A DNA stretch of 64,000 nt from Fimbriimonadales bacterium. Lineage in GTDB: Bacteria; Armatimonadota; Fimbriimonadia; Fimbriimonadales; GBS-DC. The stretch spans positions 186,001 through 250,000 of the forward strand of contig BPGO01000002.1 of assembly GCA_026003075.1 (NCBI GenBank), given 5' to 3'. Positions within the stretch are counted from its first letter, which is position 1. Each line of letters opens with the position of its first letter. Both the position numbers and the translations under genes were made by a program. Under the pieces are notes generated by a model. It did no database searches, was not told where the DNA came from, and worked only from the letters and a program-made list of their open reading frames with translations. This document shows positions 1 to 7,871 of the stretch, piece after piece.

Positions 1-111
1 GAGTTCAACTATTTAGCGTAGCTAAACAGTGCGCTACCCCCCCGTAGACATTTGTTTTGAGTTCAGCGGGTGGGGGGGTTAGCGCAGAATTTAGCGTAGC
101 TAAGTAATTAG
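1..111. repeat. Dispersed structured repeat, copy A (right half)
   Basis: This stretch aligns over its whole length with 26321-26430. The arms 30-43 and 72-86 form a stem (TGCGCTA then CCCCCCC against GGGGGGG then TTAGCGCA, with one bulged base). Copy B has different arm bases but also pairs. The flanks carry TTTAGCGTAGCTAA at both sides, and the element ends with AAGTAATTAG at 102-111, matching AAGTAATCAG in the other copies. The left half seen beside copy B may lie upstream of the window. Confidence 0.75.
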
Positions 112-328
112 ATTCTGCAACGAGGTGAAGACGCGGCAACCCGCGCCGCCTCCCTCTCCCTCTGTGAGAGAGGAGATGTGCCTCGCGTGGGTTTTTGCGG
201 CGAACACGCTAAAGTGAGAGCGCCCGAATTAGCCCCCGCGTAAGCAACCTCTCATAGCCCCCGAACCGAAAAAACCCCGTATCTCTTGGAGTTGGTGGTT
301 TTTTATCCCACTGCCGAAAATAAAGCGT
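112..328. other. Non-coding stretch, nothing recognised
   Basis: No convincing reading frame lies here. It holds a pyrimidine-rich tract followed by a purine-rich tract (about 150-175), which may fold weakly, and a run of C/A blocks near 230-280. A 78-codon frame on the minus strand (209-445) overlaps the YjfB-like gene and resembles no family I know. No tRNA, riboswitch or promoter could be supported. Confidence 0.4.
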
Positions 329-505
329 ATGCAGGTTGCCAATGTGAATCCGGTCGCGATGAGTCCCGCGAGCGCGTCGCAGCAGATCCTCAATCAGGCA
401 CAGGTAAGCTTGGCTCGTAAAGTCATGGATGTGCAGAAACAGCAAGCCGCCACGCTGCTAAAGCAGTTGGACGGCGTGGGGCAACTCTTGGATGTGAAGG
501 TCTGA
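329..505 (+). CDS. YjfB-like putative motility protein (small)
   Basis: This 58-residue protein is too short for usual ORF cut-offs. It begins MQVANVNPVAMSPASASQQ, continues with a helix-forming stretch containing KVMDVQKQQAATLLKQL, and ends GQLLDVKV. This matches the layout of the YjfB family of putative motility proteins: an N-terminal small-residue segment, a central KAMD-like helix, and a C-terminal G-x-x-hydrophobic-D-hydrophobic-K-V. The family's role is poorly defined; it is often found in flagellated bacteria. No clear Shine-Dalgarno sequence precedes the ATG. No flagellar genes lie in this window, so a motility role here is only a family-based guess. The gene reads toward yraN, with a separate promoter-like box between them. 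Confidence 0.65.
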   Translation: MQVANVNPVAMSPASASQQILNQAQVSLARKVMDVQKQQAATLLKQLDGVGQLLDVKV

Positions 506-535
506 CACCCTGAATTGCGCCTTGCGCGTTCGGGG

Positions 536-543
536 GGTATAAT
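536..543 (+). promoter_or_regulatory. GGTATAAT -10 box upstream of yraN
   Basis: GGTATAAT lies 39 nt before the preferred ATG of yraN (583) and 18 nt before an alternative in-frame GTG (562). It matches the GG-prefixed -10 boxes found before many genes in this window. Confidence 0.5.
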
Positions 544-582
544 CGGTGGGGGCAGGGGCAGGTGTGTCCGTGCCTAAGTCGT

Positions 583-954
583 ATGAGCCGCCACCGTTTA
601 GCCCGATGTGGCGAGGAAGAGGCTGCGCAGTATCTGCAGGCGCAGGGCTACACGATTTTGGCGCGTAATTGGCGCAAACGCGAAGGCGAGCTGGACATCG
701 TCGCGCAGGACGCAGAGACGCTGGCGTTTATTGAGGTCAAAACGCGACGCACGCTCACCTATGGCATCGCAGAGGAGAGCGTCGACTCCCGTAAGCAAGC
801 CCAGCTTGCTCGCCTTGCCCAGCGTTTCCTCGAGGAACACCCCCACCTCGCGTTCCGCGAATGCCGATTCGATGTCGTGGTCGTCGATAGGACGGTGCTG
901 CCCTCACAAATCCGCCACTATCGGAACGCATTTGACCCGCCCGACAGCGTTTGA
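583..954 (+). CDS. yraN: YraN/UPF0102 family endonuclease-like protein
   Basis: A 123-residue protein of the UPF0102 (YraN) family, which has the PD-(D/E)xK nuclease-like fold. Visible family motifs are the N-terminal GEEEAAQYLQAQGY, then LARNWRKREGELDIV (the E and D of the nuclease core), then AFIEVKTR (the ExK part). Cellular function in the family is not settled; Holliday-junction-like or DNA-uptake roles are suggested by fold and by dprA or rnhB neighbours, neither of which is present here. The start at 583 is chosen because family members begin just before the GxxGE helix. A GTG at 562 would add seven residues. Convergent with the following oxidoreductase gene. Confidence 0.9.
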   Translation: MSRHRLARCGEEEAAQYLQAQGYTILARNWRKREGELDIVAQDAETLAFIEVKTRRTLTYGIAEESVDSRKQAQLARLAQRFLEEHPHLAFRECRFDVVVVDRTVLPSQIRHYRNAFDPPDSV

Positions 955-981
955 AGTGGAGAGCCATCGTGCCGTTTCGCT

Positions 982-1036
982 GTGGGGATTCCCCACTCTG
1001 GCTCTGGGGGGATTTAGTCGCCTATGCAGATAGGCG
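982..1036. terminator. Two small hairpins between convergent genes
   Basis: GTGGGGATTCCCCAC at 982-996 is a near-palindrome, and CGCCTAT (1019-1025) pairs with ATAGGCG (1030-1036) over a GCAG loop. They sit between the ends of yraN (954, plus) and the oxidoreductase (1083, minus), where bidirectional termination is expected. No T-run follows, so factor-independent termination is uncertain. Confidence 0.4.
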
Positions 1037-1082
1037 CAGGCCGCGGCGGTGGCTTGCCCGCGCCCACCTGGTCTCTAAACGC

Positions 1083-2246
1083 CTAACTCGGTACCGCCAC
1101 CCAGCGACGCTCGTTCGCGGAGATTTCCACCGCCTCCAGCACCGCTTGGCACTTCAGCCCGTCGTAGAAGTTGGGGGAGGGCTGCTCGCCCTTGCTAATC
1201 GCCTCCAGCGCGTCGCGCACTAAATGGGTGAAAGTATGCTCATATCCGATGATGTGCCCCGCAGGCCACCACGCGCTGATGTATGGATGCACGCTTTCTG
1301 TGACCTGGATGGTGCGGAAGCCACGCATGCCCGGCGGGTCGGTCTCCAGATAGAGCTCCAGTTCGTTCATGCGTTCTAAGTTGAATACGAGGCTGCCCTT
1401 CGAGCCGTTGATTTCGAAACGGTTGTAGTTTTTGCGTCCCAATGCGAAGCGCGTCGCCTCGAAGGTACCGATGGCGCCGTTTTCGAATCGCGCCAAGAAC
1501 ATCGCCGCGTCGTCGACGGTCACCTCGCCCATTTCGGTGCTTGCTTGCCCACCGAGTCGGTCGTCCACCTCCTTGAGGAGAGGACGCTGTTTGATAAAGG
1601 TATGCATCAGTCCGCACACTTCTGTAATCTCGCCCACGAGCCAGCGTGCCAGGTCGATGATGTGCGCGTTCAGGTCGCCGTGCACGCCAGAGCCGGCGAT
1701 CTCTTTCTGCAGGCGCCACACCAGCGGGAAGTTCGGATCCACAATCCAGTCTTGCAGGTAGGTTCCGCGGAAGTGGTAAATCTCGCCGATGACGCCGTCT
1801 TGAATGAGTTGCTTGGCGTAGGAGACCGCGGGGGCTTTGCGGTAGTTGAAGAAGATGCCGTGCTTGACGCCGTGTTGCTCGACGGCGTGTACCATGGCGC
1901 GGGCTTCGGCGAGGTTGTTCGCGAGGGGCTTCTCGCACAGCACGATTTTGCCGTGCTTGGCGGCTTCGATGGAGATGGGCGCGTGCAGGTTGCCCGGCGT
2001 GGATACATCGACGATGTCGATATCGTCGCGGGCAACGACCTGTTGCCAATCGGTGGCGTATTCCTCGAAGCCATACTTTTCGGCAGCGGCGCGTACACGC
2101 TCTTCGTGCCGACCGCAGATTACTTTGAGCACGGGTTCGTACTCCAGCTCGGGGAAGAAGTAGCGCACTTGCCGATAGGCGTTGCTATGCGCCTTGCCCA
2201 TGAACTGATAGCCAATCAGCGCGACATTCAGTTTCCGTTTTGCCAT
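1083..2246 (-). CDS. Gfo/Idh/MocA family NAD(P)-dependent oxidoreductase
   Basis: A 387-residue sugar or cyclitol dehydrogenase-type protein. The N-terminal Rossmann fold begins [20 protein letters not shown] (residues 5-24), and the family lysine lies in LCEKPLANN (about residues 102-110). The C-terminal half has the beta-sheet domain typical of the family, including [19 protein letters not shown]. Proteins of this type oxidise a hydroxyl of a sugar, inositol or related compound with NAD(P); the substrate cannot be told from sequence. The ATG is preceded by GGAGGAGGTGG, a strong ribosome site. Downstream of the PpiC gene on the same strand, but a hairpin separates them. Confidence 0.9.
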   Translation of the reverse strand: MAKRKLNVALIGYQFMGKAHSNAYRQVRYFFPELEYEPVLKVICGRHEERVRAAAEKYGFEEYATDWQQVVARDDIDIVDVSTPGNLHAPISIEAAKHGKIVLCEKPLANNLAEARAMVHAVEQHGVKHGIFFNYRKAPAVSYAKQLIQDGVIGEIYHFRGTYLQDWIVDPNFPLVWRLQKEIAGSGVHGDLNAHIIDLARWLVGEITEVCGLMHTFIKQRPLLKEVDDRLGGQASTEMGEVTVDDAAMFLARFENGAIGTFEATRFALGRKNYNRFEINGSKGSLVFNLERMNELELYLETDPPGMRGFRTIQVTESVHPYISAWWPAGHIIGYEHTFTHLVRDALEAISKGEQPSPNFYDGLKCQAVLEAVEISANERRWVAVPS

Positions 2247-2271
2247 AATACCACCTCCTCCATGGGGTTAA

Positions 2272-2308
2272 CAGCCCTGTGGGCGCCTCTGTCGCCCCGA
2301 CAGGGCTG
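2272..2308. terminator. Strong hairpin between two minus-strand genes
   Basis: CAGCCCTGT (2272-2280) pairs with ACAGGGCTG (2300-2308); inside, GGGCG pairs with CGCCC. The stem is about 14 bp with a two-base bulge and a 7-nt loop. It lies 12 nt past the end of the PpiC gene and before the oxidoreductase start. It lacks a T-run, so it may be a terminator, attenuator or mRNA-end stabiliser. Confidence 0.55.
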
Positions 2309-2320
2309 CTTGCACAACGC

Positions 2321-3394
2321 TTAGCGCGGTGCGGGGCGCGGTGCTGGGGGGCGAGGCGCACCCTGCGGCCCGCTCGGCGCAGCTGCGGTAGGGTCGAACG
2401 GCTGCACAATCTTGTTCTCAATCTTCGCTTTGGACTGCAGCTGGCGCACATAGTCGCTTATTTGGATGCGCACGGCTTGCTCGCGCAGCTCCTGCTGTTC
2501 TTCAGGCGACGCCATCGAGCCCGTGCGCTCCTTGCGGATAATCATAAAGCTGCCCATGCTGCGGAACGGCTCGGAGACCTGACCGGGCTGGAGCGCTTCC
2601 AGCGTCGCGCGCAGGTCGGGCACGATGAAATTCTTGTTCTGCCAGTTCATTTTGCCGCCGCGATCTTTGCTGAAGGGGTCTTCGGAGTATTCCTTGACGG
2701 CTTCGGCGAAGTCCAGCCCTTGTTGGATTTTTTCATACGCTTCTCGAGCTTTGGCTTCGGCAGCGGCGGCGTTCTCCTCTTGCTGTTCTGGGGTGTTGCC
2801 CTGAATGCGGATGACGATTTGGCTATACTCGACAAAATCGTCGAGGTTCACCTGCCGTTCGACGAGCTTTTCCACCAGCATCTGCGTGCGGATTCGGGCA
2901 AAGAGGCGACTGGGCGGGAATTGGTTGCGCTTGAGGAAGTCGTCAAGGCTCATGCCGGGTGGCACCTGAGCCTCGGCGTTTTGGAGTTGCTGTTTGTAGC
3001 GGGCTTCAACCTCGGCGTCCGAGACAGAAATTTTCTGTGCCCGTGCCTCTTGCTCGACGATCCGTTCCAGAATCAGCTCTTCGATAGCGGTGGCAGCGAA
3101 CCAGTCATAGCAGGCGTGGATTAGCTCGTTGGCGCGAATCGGTTCGCCGTTCACGGTAGCCACGACGGTATCGCCTGGCGGCAGTGGCGCAGGACGATAC
3201 TGCGGGGGGATCTGGGGTTTGGTGCTGGAACGCGCCGGCTGTTGTGTCTGTGTGCGTTGCTGGGGTTGTTGCTTTTGCTGTTGGGTTTGTGGCTTCGATG
3301 GAGTTTGTTGTTTCTGGTGCTGTGAAATGCCCCCAACGGGGCTGAGGGCGATTGCCAAGCCAAGAATACTGAGTATGCCGTATCGATATTTCAT
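2321..3394 (-). CDS. Secreted PpiC/SurA-type peptidyl-prolyl isomerase
   Basis: A 357-residue periplasmic foldase candidate. Residues 1-23 form a signal peptide (MKYRYGILSILGLAIALSPV), followed by a Gln/Pro/Lys-rich linker (about 25-65). Next comes a SurA-N-like helical part with the GEPIRANELI segment, then the parvulin domain (about 220-320) marked by DFAEAVKEYSEDPFSKDRGG and PFRSMGSFMIIRK. The C-terminus is a Pro/Arg/Ala tail. Such proteins isomerise Xaa-Pro bonds and chaperone outer-membrane or secreted proteins. The ATG at 3394 is used because it has GGAGG 7 nt upstream and opens the signal peptide; it overlaps the TGA of the upstream membrane-protein gene as ATGA, implying coupling. Confidence 0.88.
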   Translation of the reverse strand: MKYRYGILSILGLAIALSPVGGISQHQKQQTPSKPQTQQQKQQPQQRTQTQQPARSSTKPQIPPQYRPAPLPPGDTVVATVNGEPIRANELIHACYDWFAATAIEELILERIVEQEARAQKISVSDAEVEARYKQQLQNAEAQVPPGMSLDDFLKRNQFPPSRLFARIRTQMLVEKLVERQVNLDDFVEYSQIVIRIQGNTPEQQEENAAAAEAKAREAYEKIQQGLDFAEAVKEYSEDPFSKDRGGKMNWQNKNFIVPDLRATLEALQPGQVSEPFRSMGSFMIIRKERTGSMASPEEQQELREQAVRIQISDYVRQLQSKAKIENKIVQPFDPTAAAPSGPQGAPRPPAPRPAPR

Positions 3395-4392
3395 TCGTTG
3401 CCTCCTGTACGAATAGGTAAGTTCGACATGGGGCGCGGCGTTTCCTGCAGGTGCGAGCCGAGAATTCCCCAGTAAAGCACCATCCCCAGCGCGACCACGC
3501 CCGACGGCTGCACGCTCAGTAGCGCCGTGAGGAGCGTCCCGACGAGCCACGCGCGTTGCAATGCGGGGGGTAGAGGACGCAGCGCGCGTTTCCACACAAT
3601 TCCAGTACCGCACACGATGCCTATCGCGAGGCGCCAGCCCTCTTCGGGGCTAAGTGTGCGAACCTGCACGGCGGGCGCGCCGCTAAGACCAATTGCCATC
3701 GCGCATAGCCCCAACAAAACCATACCATGCAGCGCGAGGTCGTAGCCGCGTGCGACACGCGCCGTGCGCACGGGCTGATTTTGTATCGCGATTCGCACGC
3801 GTCGCCGTTCTGTGAGTTCGCGTCGTATCACCAGCAGGCTCAGCGTAAGCGCAGCGACCGTCGCGCCCCAGCCCAGCGCAGGGGCTTGCCCCTTCCAACT
3901 GAGCCAGAGTGCACTCAGGCTCATCAGATACGCCGTACCCAGCGGGTTGCCTTCAATATGGAGCCACGCGCGACAGACGATTAGCCCCCACAGAATCGCC
4001 AACGCACCATACAAATCGCCTATGCTTTGAGTGGGCAACCCGTGTCCGAACGCGCCGTCTCTTGCCCAAGCGCTTCCGCTCAGTGAGTCCAGAAACAGCG
4101 CGATCAGCCCCAGTCCCCCAACCACGCCATACCCCACAACGCGCGAGTCCAGCGCATGCGCCAGGCGCAGGAGTAAGAGGCTGGCGGCAAGCATGAGACC
4201 CAAGTGCAGCCAAGAGGGGGCGTTGGGCGCAAGCGCGGGCGCAAAGCTCCCCACACTGCTGGCAAGAATCCAGCCCCCCCAATCGCGGAGCCACTGCGAA
4301 CGCTGTTCTGTGAAACGCCTTCCCGGGCGACGCGATGCCCATAGCCCCCACAAGCTCAGCCCCAACAGCCACGCCCAAAGCAAACTCGCCAT
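3391..4392 (-). CDS. Polytopic membrane protein of unknown function
   Basis: A 333-residue protein with about nine or ten hydrophobic segments, starting MASLLWAWLLGLSLWGLWA. I do not recognise a family; the alternation of short basic loops (RRELTERRRVRI) and Leu/Ala/Gly-rich helices is all that can be seen. The ATG at 4392 is favoured over a longer upstream frame because GGGTACACT ends 8 nt before it and the upstream extension has no membrane or family features. Its stop overlaps the start of the PpiC foldase gene by 4 nt, so the two are probably made together and a role in envelope biogenesis or export is possible, but that is only context. Confidence 0.7.
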   Translation of the reverse strand: MASLLWAWLLGLSLWGLWASRRPGRRFTEQRSQWLRDWGGWILASSVGSFAPALAPNAPSWLHLGLMLAASLLLLRLAHALDSRVVGYGVVGGLGLIALFLDSLSGSAWARDGAFGHGLPTQSIGDLYGALAILWGLIVCRAWLHIEGNPLGTAYLMSLSALWLSWKGQAPALGWGATVAALTLSLLVIRRELTERRRVRIAIQNQPVRTARVARGYDLALHGMVLLGLCAMAIGLSGAPAVQVRTLSPEEGWRLAIGIVCGTGIVWKRALRPLPPALQRAWLVGTLLTALLSVQPSGVVALGMVLYWGILGSHLQETPRPMSNLPIRTGGNE

Positions 4393-4400
4393 GCAGCGCG

Positions 4401-4408
4401 AGTGTACC
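4401..4408 (-). promoter_or_regulatory. GGTACACT box, 8 nt from the start codon
   Basis: On the minus strand GGTACACT is followed by 8 nt and the ATG at 4392 with no Shine-Dalgarno sequence between, so the membrane-protein/PpiC pair may be transcribed as a leaderless message. Confidence 0.5.
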
Positions 4409-4575
4409 CGATGGCGAGAACAGGGAGACTCTTCAACGAATACAAGACCAAAATCGCAGGCGCGAGCGAGCACGACTATTGCGCCGTTGACAGCCCCCCA
4501 ACCATAAACTCGGTAGGAACTGCTCCACTGCGCACCGAAATTGGAAGCGCGACTTATCTGCTGGAGGTAAAGGAC

Positions 4576-5049
4576 ATGCGACCAACAGGTGTTACGGTAA
4601 TAGGGATTCTCGGGATTATTCTGGGCTTGTTCGGACTGTGTGGGAGCCTCTGTGGCGCGGCCGTGGCGGGGATGCTGCCCCAAATTGCCGAAATGGCACA
4701 GCAGTCGGGCGAGCAATCCCCCGAGTTGAAAGCGATGATGGAAAACCCTGCCGCGATGCGGTTTGTTTTGGTAGGCAGCATCGTTGGGGCGCTGCTCGGG
4801 CTATGGCTCTTGATTGCCTCAGTCATGTTGCTCGGGATGAAACCTGTGGGATATACCCTCATGATGGCTTACGCCGTGGTTTCTATCCTCTGGAGCATCG
4901 TTAGCACGGGTATTAGCGTCGCCGTCATGGGAGCGCCATCAAGCCCAATATCCCTCATCGGCACTATAGCTGGGCTGATTTACCCGGTTGCCGTGCTGAT
5001 TGTGCTGACGCGCCCGAACATCAAAGAGGCGTTCCAGAGTTCGTTCTAA
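4576..5049 (+). CDS. Small four-helix membrane protein, unknown function
   Basis: A 157-residue protein with four hydrophobic segments (about residues 6-35, 63-90, 95-120 and 125-147) and a polar, Gln/Glu-rich loop between the first two. The N-terminus MRPTGVTVIGILGIILGLFG resembles small bacterial membrane proteins with a DUF-type fold, but no specific function can be given. The ATG at 4576 follows GGAGGTAAAGG, a good ribosome site, so the longer upstream frame is not used. Divergent from the membrane/PpiC operon and convergent with the TPR-glycosyltransferase gene, whose stop it overlaps by 4 nt. Confidence 0.75.
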   Translation: MRPTGVTVIGILGIILGLFGLCGSLCGAAVAGMLPQIAEMAQQSGEQSPELKAMMENPAAMRFVLVGSIVGALLGLWLLIASVMLLGMKPVGYTLMMAYAVVSILWSIVSTGISVAVMGAPSSPISLIGTIAGLIYPVAVLIVLTRPNIKEAFQSSF

Positions 5050-7340
5050 GCCGCTGTGTATCGGATGCGCTCGCGGGTGAGCTCCAGGTTGTGCTGTGCC
5101 TGCGCGTGTTTCGGGTTGACGGCGAGCGCTTGCTCGTAGGCGATTTTTGCCGCGTCATACACCCCCATGCGGAAGTAGCAGTTGCCGAGCGTGAACCATG
5201 CCTGCGCGTTATAGGGGTCGCGTTCAATCCCCGCTGAGTAGGCATCAGCGGCTTCGGCATAGGCGCCCAGCTGATAGAGGGCATCGCCGGCGTTCAGGAA
5301 AGCGTTCGCATCTTGCGGATTGAGTTCGATCGCGGCGGTAAAGCAGCGCAGGGCGTTCTCATAGTCTCGCAGTTGCCACAGGGCACGCCCCCAGTTGATG
5401 TACATTTCCGCCGAAAGGGGGTAGCCATGGGTTGCGTAGTGCGCGTAGGCTTCCGCCACGCTCTGCCAGTCGTCTGTCTCTTGCGCGGCGTGCAGCCATC
5501 GCTCCGCCCACGCTGGGTCGTGCGGTAGTGCAAGAGCAACCTCGCGTACATAGGGCAGGGCACGCGCGTAGTCGTCCACATCCCACCAGAGCTTCGCCAG
5601 CAACTGCAACGCGGTCAAGCGATACGATTCGTGTTCGGTTAATTGGCGGAAAAGCGACTCGGCCGCCTCATGCGCACCCTGCGCCTGCAGCAGTTGTCCG
5701 TAATCCAGCAGCAGAATCGGGTCGTTGGGGCGCTCCTGGAGCAGGCGTTGATAGAGGGCGCTTGCTTCCTCATAGCGTCCCAAGCCGCGGAGCGCGCGTC
5801 CGTAAGCGAACCGCCACTTATAGGTGACGACGCCGACATCGCCCACATAGCTGCTGCCTGTCAGGAGCGTCTCGCCGTCGGGCGCGAGCAAGCCGATTCG
5901 AATCGCTGTCTCACGCGCGGCTTCCAGCATCTCTAAGGCTTTCTGGTAGTAGCCCGTTTGCAAATAGACCAGCGCCAGCGTGTGATGAATCATGGGATTC
6001 TCAATACCGCGTGCGAGCGCATCGGCGCCGACTTGCAATGCCTCTTCATAACGCTGCAGGTTCAGGAGCGCGCCGATCCAGTCCGCCCAGATTTGTCCGG
6101 CGTAGTCCTCATCGCCGCGCAGGTAGGGGCAGACCTGCTCTGCCCAGTAAGCCGCCTGTTCGTACTCGCCTGCGGTGAAATAGGTATTCGCGAGGTTGAA
6201 CTTATGGAACAGGTCGTCGGGTTCGCGCTCCAGTTGGCGTTGGATGATTTCGATGTTGCGTCGGATTTTGTCGCGGCGGGTCATAATCTCGCCGCGGTAG
6301 CCCAAGTGGCGAATCTGCGCGTGGACCGTCGCGATTCGTCCCTGACGCTCCACCAGGCTGGGCGTGATTTGCTCGTGGATAGCGCCTTCCCAGCGCAGTC
6401 CGGGCAGGCGTCGGAACAGGCGTACGATACGGTGCATAAAAATATCGCCGTCGCGGATTTCGTTCAGGATTTCCAGATAGTAGCCCACAAACTGGGGATG
6501 GCGTGCGGCGTTTAGAATCGCCTGCTTCGATTCGGGGGTGAGCCGTTCGTCGGCGTCCAGCACCAGAATCCAGTCGCCTGTTGAGTGTTGAAGAGCGATA
6601 TTGCGTGCGGCGGCGAAATCGTTGTGCCACTCGGCGCGGATCACCTTCGCGCCGAACCGTTCCGCGATGCGCGGCGTATCATCGTCGGAACCTGTGTCCA
6701 CCAATACGATTTCGTCCACCACGCCTTGCACGCTCTTGAGGCAATCTTCAAGATAGGGCGCCTCATTGCGGGCAATCATACTGAGGGTGATTTTCACACC
6801 CACCGGCTCGTCGGGGATGGGAAACTGATACCGTTCCAGCCAGTGTTCTAAGGTTTGGATGCCCTTGAGCAGGGTCGCGCGGTCTTGCTGGCGTTTCTGT
6901 TTTTTGGCGGACACGAGGCGCGGGTCGCTCGCGTGGCAAATGAGCACATTGCGCAACGGGAGTACGACCTCGCGCAGCCAGTCGGGGTGTTTGTAGCCAC
7001 GCTCTAAGAGTTGCACTACCAGCGAGTAGGCTTCCGATTCGCGGGTGAGGTAAATCCAGTTCCAAGTTTGCCGTGCGGCAAGCACGACCGAGTTCGGGCA
7101 CGCGGCGCGCGCGCGTTCAGTGAGTTGTTGCGCTTCGTCCCAGCGAGTCTGCTGAAGGAGTGCCACGATTGCCCCTTCATAGGCGTTCTCGTCGTGGGGA
7201 TTGGCTTGTATCAGGCGCAGGAACGCCTCGTAGGCGTCGTTACTTTTTTCTTGATAAAGCAATTCAAACGCGGCGTTAAGCGTCGCGTCGTACTGTTCCG
7301 CGAACACAGGAACCTGCTGGCGGCAGACTATCGTAGGCAT
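5046..7340 (-). CDS. TPR-repeat family 2 glycosyltransferase
   Basis: A 764-residue protein with TPR-like helices at the N-terminus, a GT2 catalytic domain (about residues 185-330), then a long TPR array to the end. GT2 marks are LSMIARNEAPYLEDCLKSV, IVLVDTGSDDDT and the metal-binding WILVLDADERL (residues 259-269). The C-terminal repeats include the typical pattern NAFLNAGDALYQLGAYAEAA. Related TPR-GT2 proteins glycosylate peptides, flagellin or other proteins, with the TPRs holding the acceptor; the acceptor here is unknown. The ATG at 7340 follows GGGGGGAAAC. It lies 31 nt downstream of the MerR-like gene and is probably in its operon. Confidence 0.85.
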   Translation of the reverse strand: MPTIVCRQQVPVFAEQYDATLNAAFELLYQEKSNDAYEAFLRLIQANPHDENAYEGAIVALLQQTRWDEAQQLTERARAACPNSVVLAARQTWNWIYLTRESEAYSLVVQLLERGYKHPDWLREVVLPLRNVLICHASDPRLVSAKKQKRQQDRATLLKGIQTLEHWLERYQFPIPDEPVGVKITLSMIARNEAPYLEDCLKSVQGVVDEIVLVDTGSDDDTPRIAERFGAKVIRAEWHNDFAAARNIALQHSTGDWILVLDADERLTPESKQAILNAARHPQFVGYYLEILNEIRDGDIFMHRIVRLFRRLPGLRWEGAIHEQITPSLVERQGRIATVHAQIRHLGYRGEIMTRRDKIRRNIEIIQRQLEREPDDLFHKFNLANTYFTAGEYEQAAYWAEQVCPYLRGDEDYAGQIWADWIGALLNLQRYEEALQVGADALARGIENPMIHHTLALVYLQTGYYQKALEMLEAARETAIRIGLLAPDGETLLTGSSYVGDVGVVTYKWRFAYGRALRGLGRYEEASALYQRLLQERPNDPILLLDYGQLLQAQGAHEAAESLFRQLTEHESYRLTALQLLAKLWWDVDDYARALPYVREVALALPHDPAWAERWLHAAQETDDWQSVAEAYAHYATHGYPLSAEMYINWGRALWQLRDYENALRCFTAAIELNPQDANAFLNAGDALYQLGAYAEAADAYSAGIERDPYNAQAWFTLGNCYFRMGVYDAAKIAYEQALAVNPKHAQAQHNLELTRERIRYTAA

Positions 7341-7371
7341 TGTTTCCCCCCTTTTTCTGAATGGCGCGTTC

Positions 7372-7755
7372 TCAATCGGCGGCGCGTTTTCGCGCCTTAC
7401 TCGCTTGGGCAACCTTCTCAGAAGTGCGCTTGGGCTCGGTATGGACGCCGTTGTTGCCTGTGTGCGCTTCGGACGAGGTGCGCTGCCCGAACTTCTGGCT
7501 TAGGATACGCTTTGCGCCGGCGATGGTGTAGAGTTCCTCTTTGAGCAAGCGTTTGATCTCCTGCAGCACCTCGATGTCCTCGCGGCGGTAGCGTCGCTGT
7601 CCGCCTGCGGTGCGCACGGGGTTCAGGAACTCGGCGAACTCGCGTTCCCAATATCGAATCGTGTGCGGCTCCACGCCGACCAGAAAGCTCGCCGTGCTAA
7701 TCGGCACGGGGCGTTCTTGAATCGGTGTTTTGGGTTTGCGTTTCCGTTGTCTCAT
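7372..7755 (-). CDS. MerR-family DNA-binding protein
   Basis: A 127-residue protein with a basic N-terminus and a MerR-type winged helix-turn-helix (about residues 18-85): PISTASFLVGVEPHTIRYWE, then TAGGQRRYRREDIEVLQEIK. The remainder is a short hydrophilic, Ser/Lys/Ala-rich tail rather than a coiled-coil effector domain, so no ligand can be guessed. Start at ATG 7755 is set by GGAGG 7 nt upstream; a longer frame exists but has no ribosome site. Upstream of the TPR-glycosyltransferase gene on the same strand, which it may co-transcribe with or control. Confidence 0.88.
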   Translation of the reverse strand: MRQRKRKPKTPIQERPVPISTASFLVGVEPHTIRYWEREFAEFLNPVRTAGGQRRYRREDIEVLQEIKRLLKEELYTIAGAKRILSQKFGQRTSSEAHTGNNGVHTEPKRTSEKVAQASKARKRAAD

Positions 7756-7871
7756 ATCCAAACCTCCGCAATGGAATTCGTTGAGCCTTTGGCAAGAGGA
7801 TTGACAAGGGTAGCGCCTCTGGCTCATGAGCGATTATCGGAGCGCGCTTGAGGTTTCTTTATGCTTGTGCG

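Noticed and set aside
209-445. A 78-codon minus-strand frame near the left edge
   Set aside because: It overlaps the better-supported YjfB-like gene and matches no family I know.
4487-4510. TTGACA followed by TAAACT upstream of the small membrane-protein gene
   Set aside because: Only 12 nt separate the two boxes, too short for a normal sigma-70 promoter.
7803-7808. TTGACA on the plus strand near 7.8 kb
   Set aside because: No plus-strand gene follows and no -10 box was found at the right distance.
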